A stretch of 48,785 nt of DNA, from NCBI GenBank assembly GCA_050693035.1, contig JBOGWB010000084.1, positions 1 to 48,785 of the forward strand, written 5' to 3'. Below are positions 19,900 through 27,888 of the stretch, piece after piece. A program made the translations under genes and the position numbers. The notes below the pieces were generated by a model. It made no database searches and had not been told where the DNA came from. It was given only the letters and a program-made list of their open reading frames with translations. This DNA comes from DASYVD01 sp050693035. GTDB taxonomy: Bacteria; Actinomycetota; UBA4738; CALAEC01. The stretch's first letter is position 1, and the number at the start of each line of letters is the position of its first letter.

Positions 19900-20929
19900 C
19901 CCCTACGGATTCCGCCTCGGAGTCATCTACCCGTGGAAGTCGAAGTGGTACGCGGGAAAGCGGGAGTATGCCGACGCGCTCCATCAGGACGTGGCCATCC
20001 GCGGATACATCCGCTCTTACCTCTCCCGCGCGGGGATCTCCAACATCGACATCGAGCGGAAGGGCGATCAGATCCAGGTGTTCATCCGGACCGCTCGCCC
20101 CGGCATCGTGATCGGCCGGAAGGGCGCCGAGGTCGACCGGGTCCGCAAGGACGTGGAGAAAATGACCGGCCGGCGGGTGGACGTGAAGGTCGAGGACATG
20201 AACCAGGCCGCCGCGGAGTCACGCCCCGAGACCGACGCCACGCTTCTGGCCCAGAGCACTGCGGAGCAGCTCGAGGGCCGGGTCTCGTTCCGGCGGGCCA
20301 TGCGCCGGGCGGTTCAGACGGCCATGCGAGCGGGAGCTCTCGGGGTGAGGGTCCAGTGCGGAGGCCGCCTCGGCGGGACCGAGATGAGTCGCCGGGAGTG
20401 GTACCGGGAGGGACGAGTGCCCCTCCACACCCTGCGGGCGAAGATCGACTACGGCCAGGCCGAGGCGAACACCACCTTCGGAAAGATCGGTGTGAAGGTG
20501 TGGGTCTACCACGGCGACGAGATCCCCTCCGAGGAGAAGGAGACGGCCCGGGCCCGGGCCCGGGCTCTGGCCGGCATGCGTGCCCCCACCGGGGCGTCGA
20601 CGGGAGCCCTGATCACCGACCCGAAGGATCTCGCCGACGTCGAGGAGGAGCCCGCTCCGCCGAGCCAGGAACCGGAGCCTGCCCCTCAGCAGGACGAGTC
20701 CGTACCCGCGACCGCACCGCCGGTCGAAGCCGAGGCTTCGGTTGCAGAGGAGCCGCCATCTGAAGAGCCGGCCGCCGCCGAGCCTGAACCAACATCTCCA
20801 GCGGCTCCTGCGAGGAGCGCCAAGAAGCCCGCCGGGGCTAGGAAACGGCCAACGACGCGCCGAACCCGAGCCCCGAAGGGTGAGGGCGAGGCCCCCACCG
20901 GCGGACCGGAGGAGGGTGGTGAGCGCTGA
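19883..20929 (+). CDS. rpsC: 30S ribosomal protein S3 with long acidic/basic C-terminal tail
   Basis: S3 lies at the mRNA entry and has helicase-like activity. The start is TTG at 19883 (GHKVNPYGFRLG), set by a perfect AGGAGGTG 5 nt upstream inside rplV. The KH domain includes the GRKGAEVDRVRKDVEK region. Residues up to about 220 match S3. A further 125 or so residues are E/P/A-rich and end in a basic stretch (KKPAGARKRPTTRRTRAPK). The full product is 348 residues, well above the common 210-280. The stop overlaps rplP by 1 nt. Confidence 0.96.
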   Translation: MGHKVNPYGFRLGVIYPWKSKWYAGKREYADALHQDVAIRGYIRSYLSRAGISNIDIERKGDQIQVFIRTARPGIVIGRKGAEVDRVRKDVEKMTGRRVDVKVEDMNQAAAESRPETDATLLAQSTAEQLEGRVSFRRAMRRAVQTAMRAGALGVRVQCGGRLGGTEMSRREWYREGRVPLHTLRAKIDYGQAEANTTFGKIGVKVWVYHGDEIPSEEKETARARARALAGMRAPTGASTGALITDPKDLADVEEEPAPPSQEPEPAPQQDESVPATAPPVEAEASVAEEPPSEEPAAAEPEPTSPAAPARSAKKPAGARKRPTTRRTRAPKGEGEAPTGGPEEGGER

Positions 20930-21348
20930 TGCTGATGCCGAAGAAGGTGAAGCATCGCAAGCAGCAGCGCGGCCGGATGCGCGGCAGGGCCAAGGGCGGC
21001 CTGGAGGTCCATTTCGGCGACTACGGGCTCGCCGCCCTGGAGCCCGGCTGGATCACCAACCGCCAGATCGAGGCCGCTCGGGTCGCCATGACCCGCCATA
21101 TCCGCCGGGGCGGCAAGGTGTGGATCAACATCTTCCCCGACAAACCCGTGACGAAGAAGCCCGCCGAGACCCGGATGGGCTCCGGCAAGGGCAACCCGGA
21201 GAGCTGGGTGGCCGTGGTCAAGCCCGGTCGAGTGATGTTCGAGCTTTCCGGCGTGCCGGAGCCGACCGCCCGGGAAGCCATGCGGCGAGCGGCGAACAAG
21301 CTGCCCATCAAGACCAAGTTCGTCGCACGCGTCGGAGGTGGGGATTGA
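20929..21348 (+). CDS. rplP: 50S ribosomal protein L16
   Basis: L16 helps shape the A site and the binding of aminoacyl-tRNA. The 139-residue protein begins MLMPKKVKHRKQQRGRM and has the conserved GWITNRQIEAARVAMTRHIR segment and the loop RMGSGKGNPESWVAVVKPG. The ATG shares its A with the rpsC stop. Confidence 0.97.
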   Translation: MLMPKKVKHRKQQRGRMRGRAKGGLEVHFGDYGLAALEPGWITNRQIEAARVAMTRHIRRGGKVWINIFPDKPVTKKPAETRMGSGKGNPESWVAVVKPGRVMFELSGVPEPTAREAMRRAANKLPIKTKFVARVGGGD

Positions 21349-21599
21349 CTCGCGCGGCCGAGCTTCGGGAGCTGCCGGAGGCCGAGCTCAGGAGCCGGCT
21401 GGACTCCGCCAAGGAAGAGCTGTTCAACCTGCGGTTCCAGCTGGCCACGGGCCAGCTCGACAACGTCATGCGGATCAAGGAGGTCCGTCACGAAGCGGCT
21501 CGCATCCTCACCATCCTTCACGAGCGCGAGCTCGTCGAGGGGGCGGAAGCGGCCGCGGAGACCGATGCCGAATCCGGGGACCAGGAGGAGGCGTCCTGA
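21345..21599 (+). CDS. rpmC: 50S ribosomal protein L29
   Basis: L29 sits at the tunnel exit next to L23. The start is TTG at 21345, overlapping the rplP stop, with GGAGGTG 5 nt upstream. The two-helix body includes LRELPEAELRSRLDSAKEEL and NLRFQLATGQLDN. The product is 84 residues; a short acidic tail (EGAEAAAETDAESGDQEE) extends it beyond the usual 65-70. Confidence 0.94.
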   Translation: MTRAAELRELPEAELRSRLDSAKEELFNLRFQLATGQLDNVMRIKEVRHEAARILTILHERELVEGAEAAAETDAESGDQEEAS

Positions 21600-21859
21600 T
21601 GGCCGCCCAGCGAGGGGAGCGGAAGGTTCGGACCGGCGTGGTGGTCTCCGACCGCATGGACAAGACGGTCATCATCCGGATCGAATCTCAGAAGCGTCAT
21701 CCTCTCTACGGGAAGACCGTGCGCCGGACGTCCAGGTTCGCCGCCCACGACGAGGCCAACGAGGCTCACGTGGGGGACGTGGTGCGGGTGATGGAGACTC
21801 GCCCGCTCTCGAAGTCGAAGCGGTGGCGGGTCATCGAGATCGTGGAGAAGGCCCGATGA
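21599..21859 (+). CDS. rpsQ: 30S ribosomal protein S17
   Basis: S17 is a primary 16S rRNA-binding OB-fold protein. The ATG at 21599 overlaps the rpmC stop and gives 86 residues. GVVVSDRMDKTVIIRIE and KRHPLYGKTVRRTSRFAAHD are diagnostic. It is followed by a 22-nt spacer to rplN. Confidence 0.97.
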   Translation: MAAQRGERKVRTGVVVSDRMDKTVIIRIESQKRHPLYGKTVRRTSRFAAHDEANEAHVGDVVRVMETRPLSKSKRWRVIEIVEKAR

Positions 21860-21881
21860 GGATGGAGATGAGGGGAAACGA

Positions 21882-22253
21882 GTGATCCAGCAGGAGTCGC
21901 GGGTCAGGGTGGCCGACAATACCGGTGCCCGGGAGGTGCTGTGCATCCGGGTCCTGGGCGGCTCGAGCCGGCGGTACGCTCGGATCGGCGACATCATCGT
22001 GGGAAGCGTGAAGGACGCGCTTCCGGGGGCGCCGGTCAAGAAGGGCGAGATCGTCCGGGCCGTCGTCGTCCGCACGGCCAAGGAGAAGCGACGGCCCGAC
22101 GGCTCGTACATCAAGTTCGACGACAACGCCGTGGTCCTGATCGAGACGAACACGCGGAACCCTCGTGGGACCCGGATCTTCGGCCCGGTGGCACGGGAGC
22201 TCCGCGAGAAGCGGTTCATGAAGATCATCTCGCTGGCGCCGGAGGTTGTGTGA
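21882..22253 (+). CDS. rplN: 50S ribosomal protein L14
   Basis: L14 lies at the subunit interface and forms intersubunit bridges with 16S rRNA. It starts with GTG (IQQESRVRVADNTGAREV) after an AGGGGAAACGA region and has 123 residues, the standard length. The spacing to rplX is 16 nt. Confidence 0.97.
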   Translation: MIQQESRVRVADNTGAREVLCIRVLGGSSRRYARIGDIIVGSVKDALPGAPVKKGEIVRAVVVRTAKEKRRPDGSYIKFDDNAVVLIETNTRNPRGTRIFGPVARELREKRFMKIISLAPEVV

Positions 22254-22269
22254 TGGAGGTGGCGGCCTG

Positions 22270-22605
22270 ATGCCCGGCGTGGACATCAAGAAGGACGACG
22301 AGGTGGTGGTGATCGCGGGGAAGGACCGCGGCCGCCGCGGCCGCGTGATCCGGGTGATGCCGGACCGGGGGCGGATCATGGTTGAGGCGGTGGCCCGGGC
22401 GAAGAAGCACTCCCGAACCAGCGGCCGCCGTTCCACGAGCGGCCGCCAGCTCCAGCAGGGCGGCATCATCGACGTGGAGCAGTTCGTCGACATCTCGAAC
22501 GTGCAGCTCGTGTGCAAGACCTGCGGCCAGCCCACCCGGGTCGGGCATCGCGTCGAGGACGGGAAGAGAACCAGGGTATGCAAGAAGTGTGGAGCTGATG
22601 TCTGA
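22270..22605 (+). CDS. rplX: 50S ribosomal protein L24, zinc-ribbon type
   Basis: L24 is an assembly initiator with a KOW domain (DDEVVVIAGKDRGRRGRVIRV). The ATG at 22270 (MPGVDIKK) gives 111 residues. The C-terminal part has two Cys pairs (VCKTCGQPTRVG and RVCKKCGADV), the four-Cys variant expected to bind zinc, rather than the Cys-free form seen in many bacteria. The stop overlaps rplE by 1 nt. Confidence 0.96.
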   Translation: MPGVDIKKDDEVVVIAGKDRGRRGRVIRVMPDRGRIMVEAVARAKKHSRTSGRRSTSGRQLQQGGIIDVEQFVDISNVQLVCKTCGQPTRVGHRVEDGKRTRVCKKCGADV

Positions 22606-23183
22606 TGGCGCAAGGCGGTTCCATCCCCAGACTCAAGCAGCGGTTCCGTGAGGAGCTGCTCTCCCGGCTCCAGGAGGAGCTCGGCCTCACCAACGCCATG
22701 CAGGTGCCTCGGCTGGAGAAGGTCGTGGTCAACATGGGGGTCGGCGAGGCGGCGCGGGAGGCCAAGCTCCTGGACGCGGCGATCGAGGACCTGACCACGA
22801 TCACCGGCCAGAAGCCCGCGGTGACCAAGGCGAAGAAGTCCATCGCCGGGTTCAAGCTCCGGGAGGGGATGACCATCGGCGCCAAGGTCACGCTGCGCGG
22901 CAACCGGATGTGGGAGTTCGTGGACCGGCTCATGTCGGTAGCGCTCCCGAGGATCCGGGACTTCCGCGGCTTGGACCCGGAGGCCTTCGACGGGCACGGC
23001 AACTACACCATCGGGGTCACCGAGCAGCTGATCTTTCCGGAGATCGACTACGACAAGGTCGACCGGGTCCGGGGCATGGACATCACCGTGGTGACCACGG
23101 CGAAGACGGACGACGAGGGTCGCGCGCTCCTCCGCGCCCTGGGGATGCCGCTTCGGGACCGCCAGGCAGTGCGAGCAGCGTGA
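22605..23183 (+). CDS. rplE: 50S ribosomal protein L5
   Basis: L5 binds 5S rRNA and contacts the P-site tRNA. The 192 residues include PRLEKVVVNMGVGEA, the loop TGQKPAVTKAKKSIAGFKLR and RDFRGLDPEAFDGHGNYTIG. The ATG shares its A with the rplX stop. Confidence 0.98.
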   Translation: MAQGGSIPRLKQRFREELLSRLQEELGLTNAMQVPRLEKVVVNMGVGEAAREAKLLDAAIEDLTTITGQKPAVTKAKKSIAGFKLREGMTIGAKVTLRGNRMWEFVDRLMSVALPRIRDFRGLDPEAFDGHGNYTIGVTEQLIFPEIDYDKVDRVRGMDITVVTTAKTDDEGRALLRALGMPLRDRQAVRAA

Positions 23184-23208
23184 GCGGAGTGGAGGATAGG
23201 AAGAGGAC

Positions 23209-23394
23209 ATGGCGAAGAAGGCGCTGATCCAGAAGGCGAACCGGAGGCCCAAGTTCCGGGTTCGGGCCTACACCCGGTGCCGGCGGTGCGGCCGCCCGCG
23301 GGCCGTGTACCGGCGGTTCGGGTTGTGCCGGTTGTGCTTCCGGCAGCTGGCCCATCAGGGCGAGATCCCCGGCATCACCAAGGCGTCGTGGTGA
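23209..23394 (+). CDS. rpsZ: 30S ribosomal protein S14 type Z (zinc-binding)
   Basis: S14 is a 30S head assembly protein. This is the 61-residue short form with a CxxC-x12-CxxC zinc ribbon (CRRCGRPRAVYRRFGLCRLC). It is preceded by AGGAAGAGGAC. The C- form of S14 used under zinc shortage is not in this window. Confidence 0.98.
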   Translation: MAKKALIQKANRRPKFRVRAYTRCRRCGRPRAVYRRFGLCRLCFRQLAHQGEIPGITKASW

Positions 23395-23401
23395 TCCAGC
23401 G

Positions 23402-23797
23402 ATGATGACCGATCCCGTCGCCGACCTGCTCACCCGGATCCGCAACGCCAGCATGTCGTTCAAGGACGACATCCGCCTCGACCACTCGAAGGTCAAGGAA
23501 GAGGTGGCGCGGATCCTCGCCCGCGAGGGATACGTGGACGGCTATCGGGTCGAGGACGAACCGCCCAGGCGGATCCTCATCGTTCAGATGAAGTACGGGC
23601 CGGACCGCGAGCGGGTCATCAGCGGCTTGCAGCGGGTGTCGAAGCCGGGCCGCCGCGTGTACGCCGACCGGGCCCACCTCCCGCGGGTCCAGGGCGGCCT
23701 CGGGGTGGCCATCGTCTCGACCTCCCAGGGCGTGATGACCGACCGGCAGGCGGCGCGGCGCGGGATCGGCGGCGAAGTGCTCTGTTACGTGTGGTGA
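23402..23797 (+). CDS. rpsH: 30S ribosomal protein S8
   Basis: S8 binds the central domain of 16S rRNA and represses the spc operon in E. coli. The 131-residue protein starts MMTDPVADLLTRIRNAS and ends with the conserved TDRQAARRGIGGEVLCYVW. A tandem TGATGA follows. The 5' gap to rpsZ is 7 nt. Confidence 0.98.
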   Translation: MMTDPVADLLTRIRNASMSFKDDIRLDHSKVKEEVARILAREGYVDGYRVEDEPPRRILIVQMKYGPDRERVISGLQRVSKPGRRVYADRAHLPRVQGGLGVAIVSTSQGVMTDRQAARRGIGGEVLCYVW

Positions 23798-23807
23798 TGA
23801 GGTTTCG

Positions 23808-24356
23808 ATGAGTCGGATCGGGAAGCAGCCCATCGACATCCCCGACGGGGTCAAGGTTGAGGTGCAGGGCACCACGGTCACCGTGGTCGGGCCCAAGGGC
23901 GCGCTCGAACAGGGAGTCAGTCGCGACATGAAGGTCGTGGTGGAGGACGGGCACGTCCGGGTGGAACGCCCCTCCGACGAGCGCGAGCACAAGGCCCTGC
24001 ACGGGCTGACCCGCTCACTCATCGCCAACATGGTCCAGGGCGTGACTCAGGGCTACGAGAAGCGCCTGGAGATCCACGGCGTGGGATACCGGGCCGCGCT
24101 CAGGGGATCCGACCTCGAGCTCCAAGTGGGGTACTCGCACTCGGTGACCATGGTCCCTCCCGAGGGGATCGAGTTCGAGGTTCCCGCACCCAACCGCGTG
24201 GTGATCCGGGGGATCGACAAGCAGCTCGTGGGTCAGGTGGCGGCGAACGTACGGAAGGTCCGGAAGCCGGAGCCGTACAAGGGCAAGGGCATCCGGTACG
24301 AGGGGGAGCACGTGCGGAAGAAGAGCGGCAAGGCCGCCAAGGGAGCACTGGCATGA
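23808..24356 (+). CDS. rplF: 50S ribosomal protein L6
   Basis: L6 lies near the sarcin-ricin loop and the factor-binding site. The 182 residues begin MSRIGKQPIDIPDGV and include RKPEPYKGKGIRYEGEHVR near the end, both diagnostic. The stop overlaps rplR by 4 nt (ATGA). Confidence 0.98.
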   Translation: MSRIGKQPIDIPDGVKVEVQGTTVTVVGPKGALEQGVSRDMKVVVEDGHVRVERPSDEREHKALHGLTRSLIANMVQGVTQGYEKRLEIHGVGYRAALRGSDLELQVGYSHSVTMVPPEGIEFEVPAPNRVVIRGIDKQLVGQVAANVRKVRKPEPYKGKGIRYEGEHVRKKSGKAAKGALA

Positions 24357-24715
24357 TGCAGGCCGCCGCGAAGCGTCGGGCTCGGGTGCGCCGGCACCGC
24401 CGGGTTCGCAAGGGGATCTATGGCGAGGCTGCGCGCCCACGGCTGGCCGTCTATCGGTCCAACCGGCACATCTACGTCCAGCTCGTCGACGATGGCCGGG
24501 GCCACACCGTGGCCTCGGCCTCGGACCTCGACCCGGAGGTTCGCGGGACCAGCGGCCACAAGAAGGGCCGGGCCAAGGAGGTCGGGAAGCTCATCGCCCG
24601 CCGGGCCAAGGAGTCCGGGGTGGAACGGGCGGTGTTCGACCGCGGCGGCTTCCAGTTCCACGGGCGGGTTGCGGCGGTCGCCGAAGGCGCCCGAGAGGAG
24701 GGCTTGCAGATTTGA
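24353..24715 (+). CDS. rplR: 50S ribosomal protein L18
   Basis: L18 binds 5S rRNA with L5. The 120-residue sequence has a basic N-terminus (KRRARVRRHRRVRKGIYG) and the conserved FDRGGFQFHGRVAAVAEGAR near the end. The start ATG overlaps rplF and the stop overlaps the TTG of rpsE. Confidence 0.97.
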   Translation: MMQAAAKRRARVRRHRRVRKGIYGEAARPRLAVYRSNRHIYVQLVDDGRGHTVASASDLDPEVRGTSGHKKGRAKEVGKLIARRAKESGVERAVFDRGGFQFHGRVAAVAEGAREEGLQI

Positions 24716-25299
24716 GACGCTACGACAGCGCCGAGCGAACGCCCTACGAGGAGCGAGTCGTCTCCATCAACCGCGTGGCCAAGGTGGTCAAGGGCGGCCG
24801 GCGGTTCTCGTTCGCTGCCCTGGTCGTGGTGGGAGACGGCGCGGGGCGCGTGGGGATCGGCTACGGCAAGGCCAAGGAGGTCCCCGCCGCCATCCAGAAG
24901 GGCGTCGAGGAAGCCAAGCGGAACCTGTTCGAGGTGCCGCTCATGGGCACCACCATCCCGCACCAGGTCATGGGGGAGGACGGTGCCGGACGGGTGCTCC
25001 TGAAACCGGCAGCCCCGGGCACCGGAGTCATCGCCGGGGGGCCCGTGCGAGCCGTGGTCGAGTGCACCGGGATCACGGACATCCTCTCGAAGTCGCTGGG
25101 CTCCCACAATCCGATCAACATCGTGCACGCCACCATGGCGGGTCTGCGGTCTCTGCGGCGGCCCGAGGACGTGGCCCGGCTCAGGGGCCAGGACGTGGCG
25201 CAGGTGGCTCCCCGCCCCATGATCGAGGCCATGGCCGAGGCTCGTAATTGGATGGACGAGAAGCGCGCCGAGGTGGAGGGGAACGGTGGCGAGGCTTAA
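24712..25299 (+). CDS. rpsE: 30S ribosomal protein S5
   Basis: S5 is at the mRNA entry and affects accuracy. The start is TTG at 24712, overlapping the rplR stop (TTGA), with GAGGAGGG about 10 nt upstream. The 195 residues include ERVVSINRVAKVVKGGRRFS and GIGYGKAKEVPAAIQKG, and the SKSLGSHNPINIVHAT motif. The gene runs 14 nt into rpmD. Confidence 0.97.
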   Translation: MRRYDSAERTPYEERVVSINRVAKVVKGGRRFSFAALVVVGDGAGRVGIGYGKAKEVPAAIQKGVEEAKRNLFEVPLMGTTIPHQVMGEDGAGRVLLKPAAPGTGVIAGGPVRAVVECTGITDILSKSLGSHNPINIVHATMAGLRSLRRPEDVARLRGQDVAQVAPRPMIEAMAEARNWMDEKRAEVEGNGGEA

Positions 25300-25468
25300 G
25301 GTCACTCAGGTGCGCAGCGTCATCGGCACCACCCGCCGGCAGCGGGAGACGATCCGGGCCCTCGGGCTCAAGCGGATCCGCCACGCGGTGGTCAAGGACG
25401 ACCGCCCCGAGGTGCGGGGGATGATCGCCAAGGTCCGCCACCTCGTCACGATGGAGGAGGTGGACTAG
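25286..25468 (+). CDS. rpmD: 50S ribosomal protein L30
   Basis: L30 is a small surface protein of the large subunit. The GTG at 25286 (ARLKVTQVRSVIGTT) lies inside the rpsE end, behind GGTGGAGGGGAA. The 60-residue length and QRETIRALGLKRI helix are standard. The stop TAG overlaps the rplO GTG by 1 nt. Confidence 0.96.
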   Translation: MARLKVTQVRSVIGTTRRQRETIRALGLKRIRHAVVKDDRPEVRGMIAKVRHLVTMEEVD

Positions 25469-25917
25469 TGCGGCTCCATCACCTGCGCCCGCCCCCCGGG
25501 GCCAAGCGGGGGCCAAAGCGAAAGGGCCGGGGTCGCTCGGCCGGCCAGGGCAAGACGGCGGGCCGGGGGACCAAGGGCTACCTGGCCAAGCACGGCAAGA
25601 AGCCAGGCTACGAGGGCGGCCAGATGCCGCTGGCCCGCCGGGTGCCCAAGGTGAAGACGCAGCCCGCCCGGACCCTTCCTCCCAAGGAACAGTGGACCGT
25701 GGTGAACCTCGACCGGCTGGCAGAGAGGTTCGAGGCGGGCGCCACGGTGACCCCAGAGGACATGGCCGGGGCCGGGCTCGTGCGGCGCCGCCTGCCCGTC
25801 AAGGTCCTCGGGAGAGGGGACATCGACCGGGCGCTGACCGTCCAGGCCCACCAGTTCTCCCGGACCGCCAGGGAGAAGATCGAGCAAGCGGGCGGTACCG
25901 CGGAGACCCTGGGGTGA
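25468..25917 (+). CDS. rplO: 50S ribosomal protein L15
   Basis: L15 is an assembly protein of the large subunit. The GTG start gives 149 residues. The Gly/Arg/Lys-rich N-terminal arm (GRGRSAGQGKTAGRGTKG) and GYEGGQMPLARRVPK are diagnostic. The C-terminal HQFSRTAREKIEQAGGTAE matches the family. Confidence 0.97.
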   Translation: MRLHHLRPPPGAKRGPKRKGRGRSAGQGKTAGRGTKGYLAKHGKKPGYEGGQMPLARRVPKVKTQPARTLPPKEQWTVVNLDRLAERFEAGATVTPEDMAGAGLVRRRLPVKVLGRGDIDRALTVQAHQFSRTAREKIEQAGGTAETLG

Positions 25918-25942
25918 TGTCGATCGGCTCGGGTGGGTGGCG

Positions 25943-25948
25943 TAGACT
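25943..25948 (+). promoter_or_regulatory. Possible -10 element (TAGACT) just before secY
   Basis: TAGACT ends 9 nt before the secY ATG, in a gap with no Shine-Dalgarno sequence. This spacing would give a nearly leaderless secY transcript. Similar TAnnnT hexamers stand 6-9 nt before glmM, glmS and nnr. No clear -35 was found. Confidence 0.3.
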
Positions 25949-25957
25949 GGAAGCCCC

Positions 25958-27229
25958 ATGCTGAGGGCCGTCGTCAACGCGTTCAAGATCCCGGATCTTC
26001 GGAAGAAGATCCTGTTCACGCTGTCCATCATCGCGGTGTACCGGATCGGCTCGTTCATCCCGGTCCCAAACGTGGACGTCCAGGAGCTGGCGCGTCAGTC
26101 GGAAGCCACGCAGCAGGGGATCCTCTCGTTCATCAACCTGTTCTCGGGCGGCGCCCTCCAGCGCCTGGCAGTGTTCGCGCTGGGGATCATGCCTTACATC
26201 ACCAGCTCGATCATCATGCAACTCCTGACCGTGGTGATCCCCAAGCTCGAGCAATGGCAGAAGCAGGGCGAGATGGGCGTGAAGAAGATCACTCAGTGGA
26301 CCCGCTACATGACCGTGGCGCTGTCGTTGCTCCAGTCCACCGGGCTGATCTTCCTGTTCAACAACCAGTTCCGCGGCTCGATCCTGGTGTTCAACCCGCC
26401 GCGGGTGGCCTTCATGGTCCTCACCCTCACCGCCGGCACGGCCCTGATCATGTGGCTGGGCGAGCTCATCACCCAGCGAGGGATCGGCAACGGCATGTCG
26501 ATCCTCATCTTCACCAGCGTGATCTCGCGGCTCCCGTTCGAGGGGGCGGCCGTGCTGCGGCAGGGGACCCCGTTCCAATTCGGGACGATCGTCCTGCTGG
26601 GCCTGGCCATCATCGTCGCCGTGGTGTTCATGGAGCAGGGCCAGCGGCGGATCCCGGTCCAGTACGCGAAGCGGATCGTGGGCCGGCGGATGACCGCCGG
26701 CGGGAGCACCTACATCCCGCTCAAGGTGAACCAGGCGGGAGTGATCCCCATCATCTTCGCCTCGTCCGTGCTGTACTTCCCGTCCCTTCTGGGATCGGTG
26801 ATCCATTGGACGGGATTCCAGAACTTCGTGAACAACGTTCTCCTCAACCAGGGTCACCCGGTGTACATCGTCCTGTACGGTCTCCTGGTCGTTTTCTTCG
26901 CCTACTTCTACACCGCCATCACCTTCAACCCGATCGACACGGCCGACAACATCCGGAAGTACGGGGGGTTCATCCCCGGCATCCGGCCCGGCCGCCCCAC
27001 CGCCGAGCACCTGGACTTCATCCTGACGCGCATCACGCTCCCTGGCTCGCTCTTCTTGGCGCTCATCGCCCTGATCCCGTCCATCGTGTTCGCGTTCTGG
27101 CTGCTGGACCCGAACACCTTCCCGTTCGGAGGGGCGTCGATCCTCATCGTGGTGGGTGTCGCACTCGAGACCATGAAGCAGCTGGAGTCACAGCTCACCA
27201 TGCGCCACTATGAGGGCTTCCTGAGGTAG
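25958..27229 (+). CDS. secY: Preprotein translocase subunit SecY
   Basis: SecY is the channel of the Sec translocon in the cytoplasmic membrane. The 423-residue protein shows ten hydrophobic segments. Conserved features include GIMPYITSSIIMQLLTVV, the loop GEMGVKKITQWTRYMT and the cytoplasmic loop with GGSTYIPLKVNQAGVIPIIF. Placement after rplO is the ancestral spc order. The C-terminus ends QLTMRHYEGFLR. It is 2 nt upstream of adk. Confidence 0.98.
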   Translation: MLRAVVNAFKIPDLRKKILFTLSIIAVYRIGSFIPVPNVDVQELARQSEATQQGILSFINLFSGGALQRLAVFALGIMPYITSSIIMQLLTVVIPKLEQWQKQGEMGVKKITQWTRYMTVALSLLQSTGLIFLFNNQFRGSILVFNPPRVAFMVLTLTAGTALIMWLGELITQRGIGNGMSILIFTSVISRLPFEGAAVLRQGTPFQFGTIVLLGLAIIVAVVFMEQGQRRIPVQYAKRIVGRRMTAGGSTYIPLKVNQAGVIPIIFASSVLYFPSLLGSVIHWTGFQNFVNNVLLNQGHPVYIVLYGLLVVFFAYFYTAITFNPIDTADNIRKYGGFIPGIRPGRPTAEHLDFILTRITLPGSLFLALIALIPSIVFAFWLLDPNTFPFGGASILIVVGVALETMKQLESQLTMRHYEGFLR

Positions 27230-27231
27230 CG

Positions 27232-27888
27232 GTGAGGATCGTCCTCCTGGGGCCGCCCGGGGCGGGCAAGGGGACGCAGGCGATGCGGCTTTCCGAGACA
27301 CACGGGGTCGCTCACATCGCCACCGGCAACATCTTCCTGAGGAACATCCGCGAGGAGACGGAGCTGGGGAAACTTGCCAAGCCCTACTACGAGTCCGGAC
27401 AGCTGGTGCCCGACGAGCTGACCCTGGGCATGGTGGTGGCCGCCATCCGGGAAGCCGACGACGGCTTCGTCCTGGACGGGTTCCCCCGGAACACCCTGCA
27501 GGCCGAGATCCTGGAGCGCGAGCTGGCGGCCGACCGGCCGCTCCAGGCTGCCCTGGCGCTCCTGGTGGACGGGGAGACGGCGGTGAAGCGCATCGCCGGG
27601 CGGCGCACGTGCGAGCGCGACGAGAAGCACGTCTTCAACGTGTACTTCAGTCCACCTCGCCAACGGGACCGGTGCGACGTGTGCGGGGGAGCGCTCCTGC
27701 AGCGCCCCGACCAGACGGAAGAGGCCGTGCGCAACCGATTCGAGGTCTACAAGGAGCAGACCGCGCCGCTCCTGGCGTTCTACTCGGAGCGTGGTCTCCT
27801 CCGGGAGGTGGACGGCTCGGGCATGGAGGATCACGTGGGGAAGCAGGTGGAGGAAGCGCTCGCCGACCTCCTCGAGGAGAACGCGTGA
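27232..27888 (+). CDS. adk: Adenylate kinase
   Basis: The enzyme catalyses ATP + AMP = 2 ADP. It starts with GTG (RIVLLGPPGAGKGTQA, the P-loop) and has 218 residues. DGFPRNTLQAE is the AMP-binding region. The LID domain keeps zinc ligands in the order C-x2-D ... C-x2-C (CERD and CDVC), a mirror image of the C-x2-C ... C-x2-D known from Bacillus; this is an alignment-based reading. It overlaps map by 4 nt (GTGA). Confidence 0.97.
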   Translation: MRIVLLGPPGAGKGTQAMRLSETHGVAHIATGNIFLRNIREETELGKLAKPYYESGQLVPDELTLGMVVAAIREADDGFVLDGFPRNTLQAEILERELAADRPLQAALALLVDGETAVKRIAGRRTCERDEKHVFNVYFSPPRQRDRCDVCGGALLQRPDQTEEAVRNRFEVYKEQTAPLLAFYSERGLLREVDGSGMEDHVGKQVEEALADLLEENA

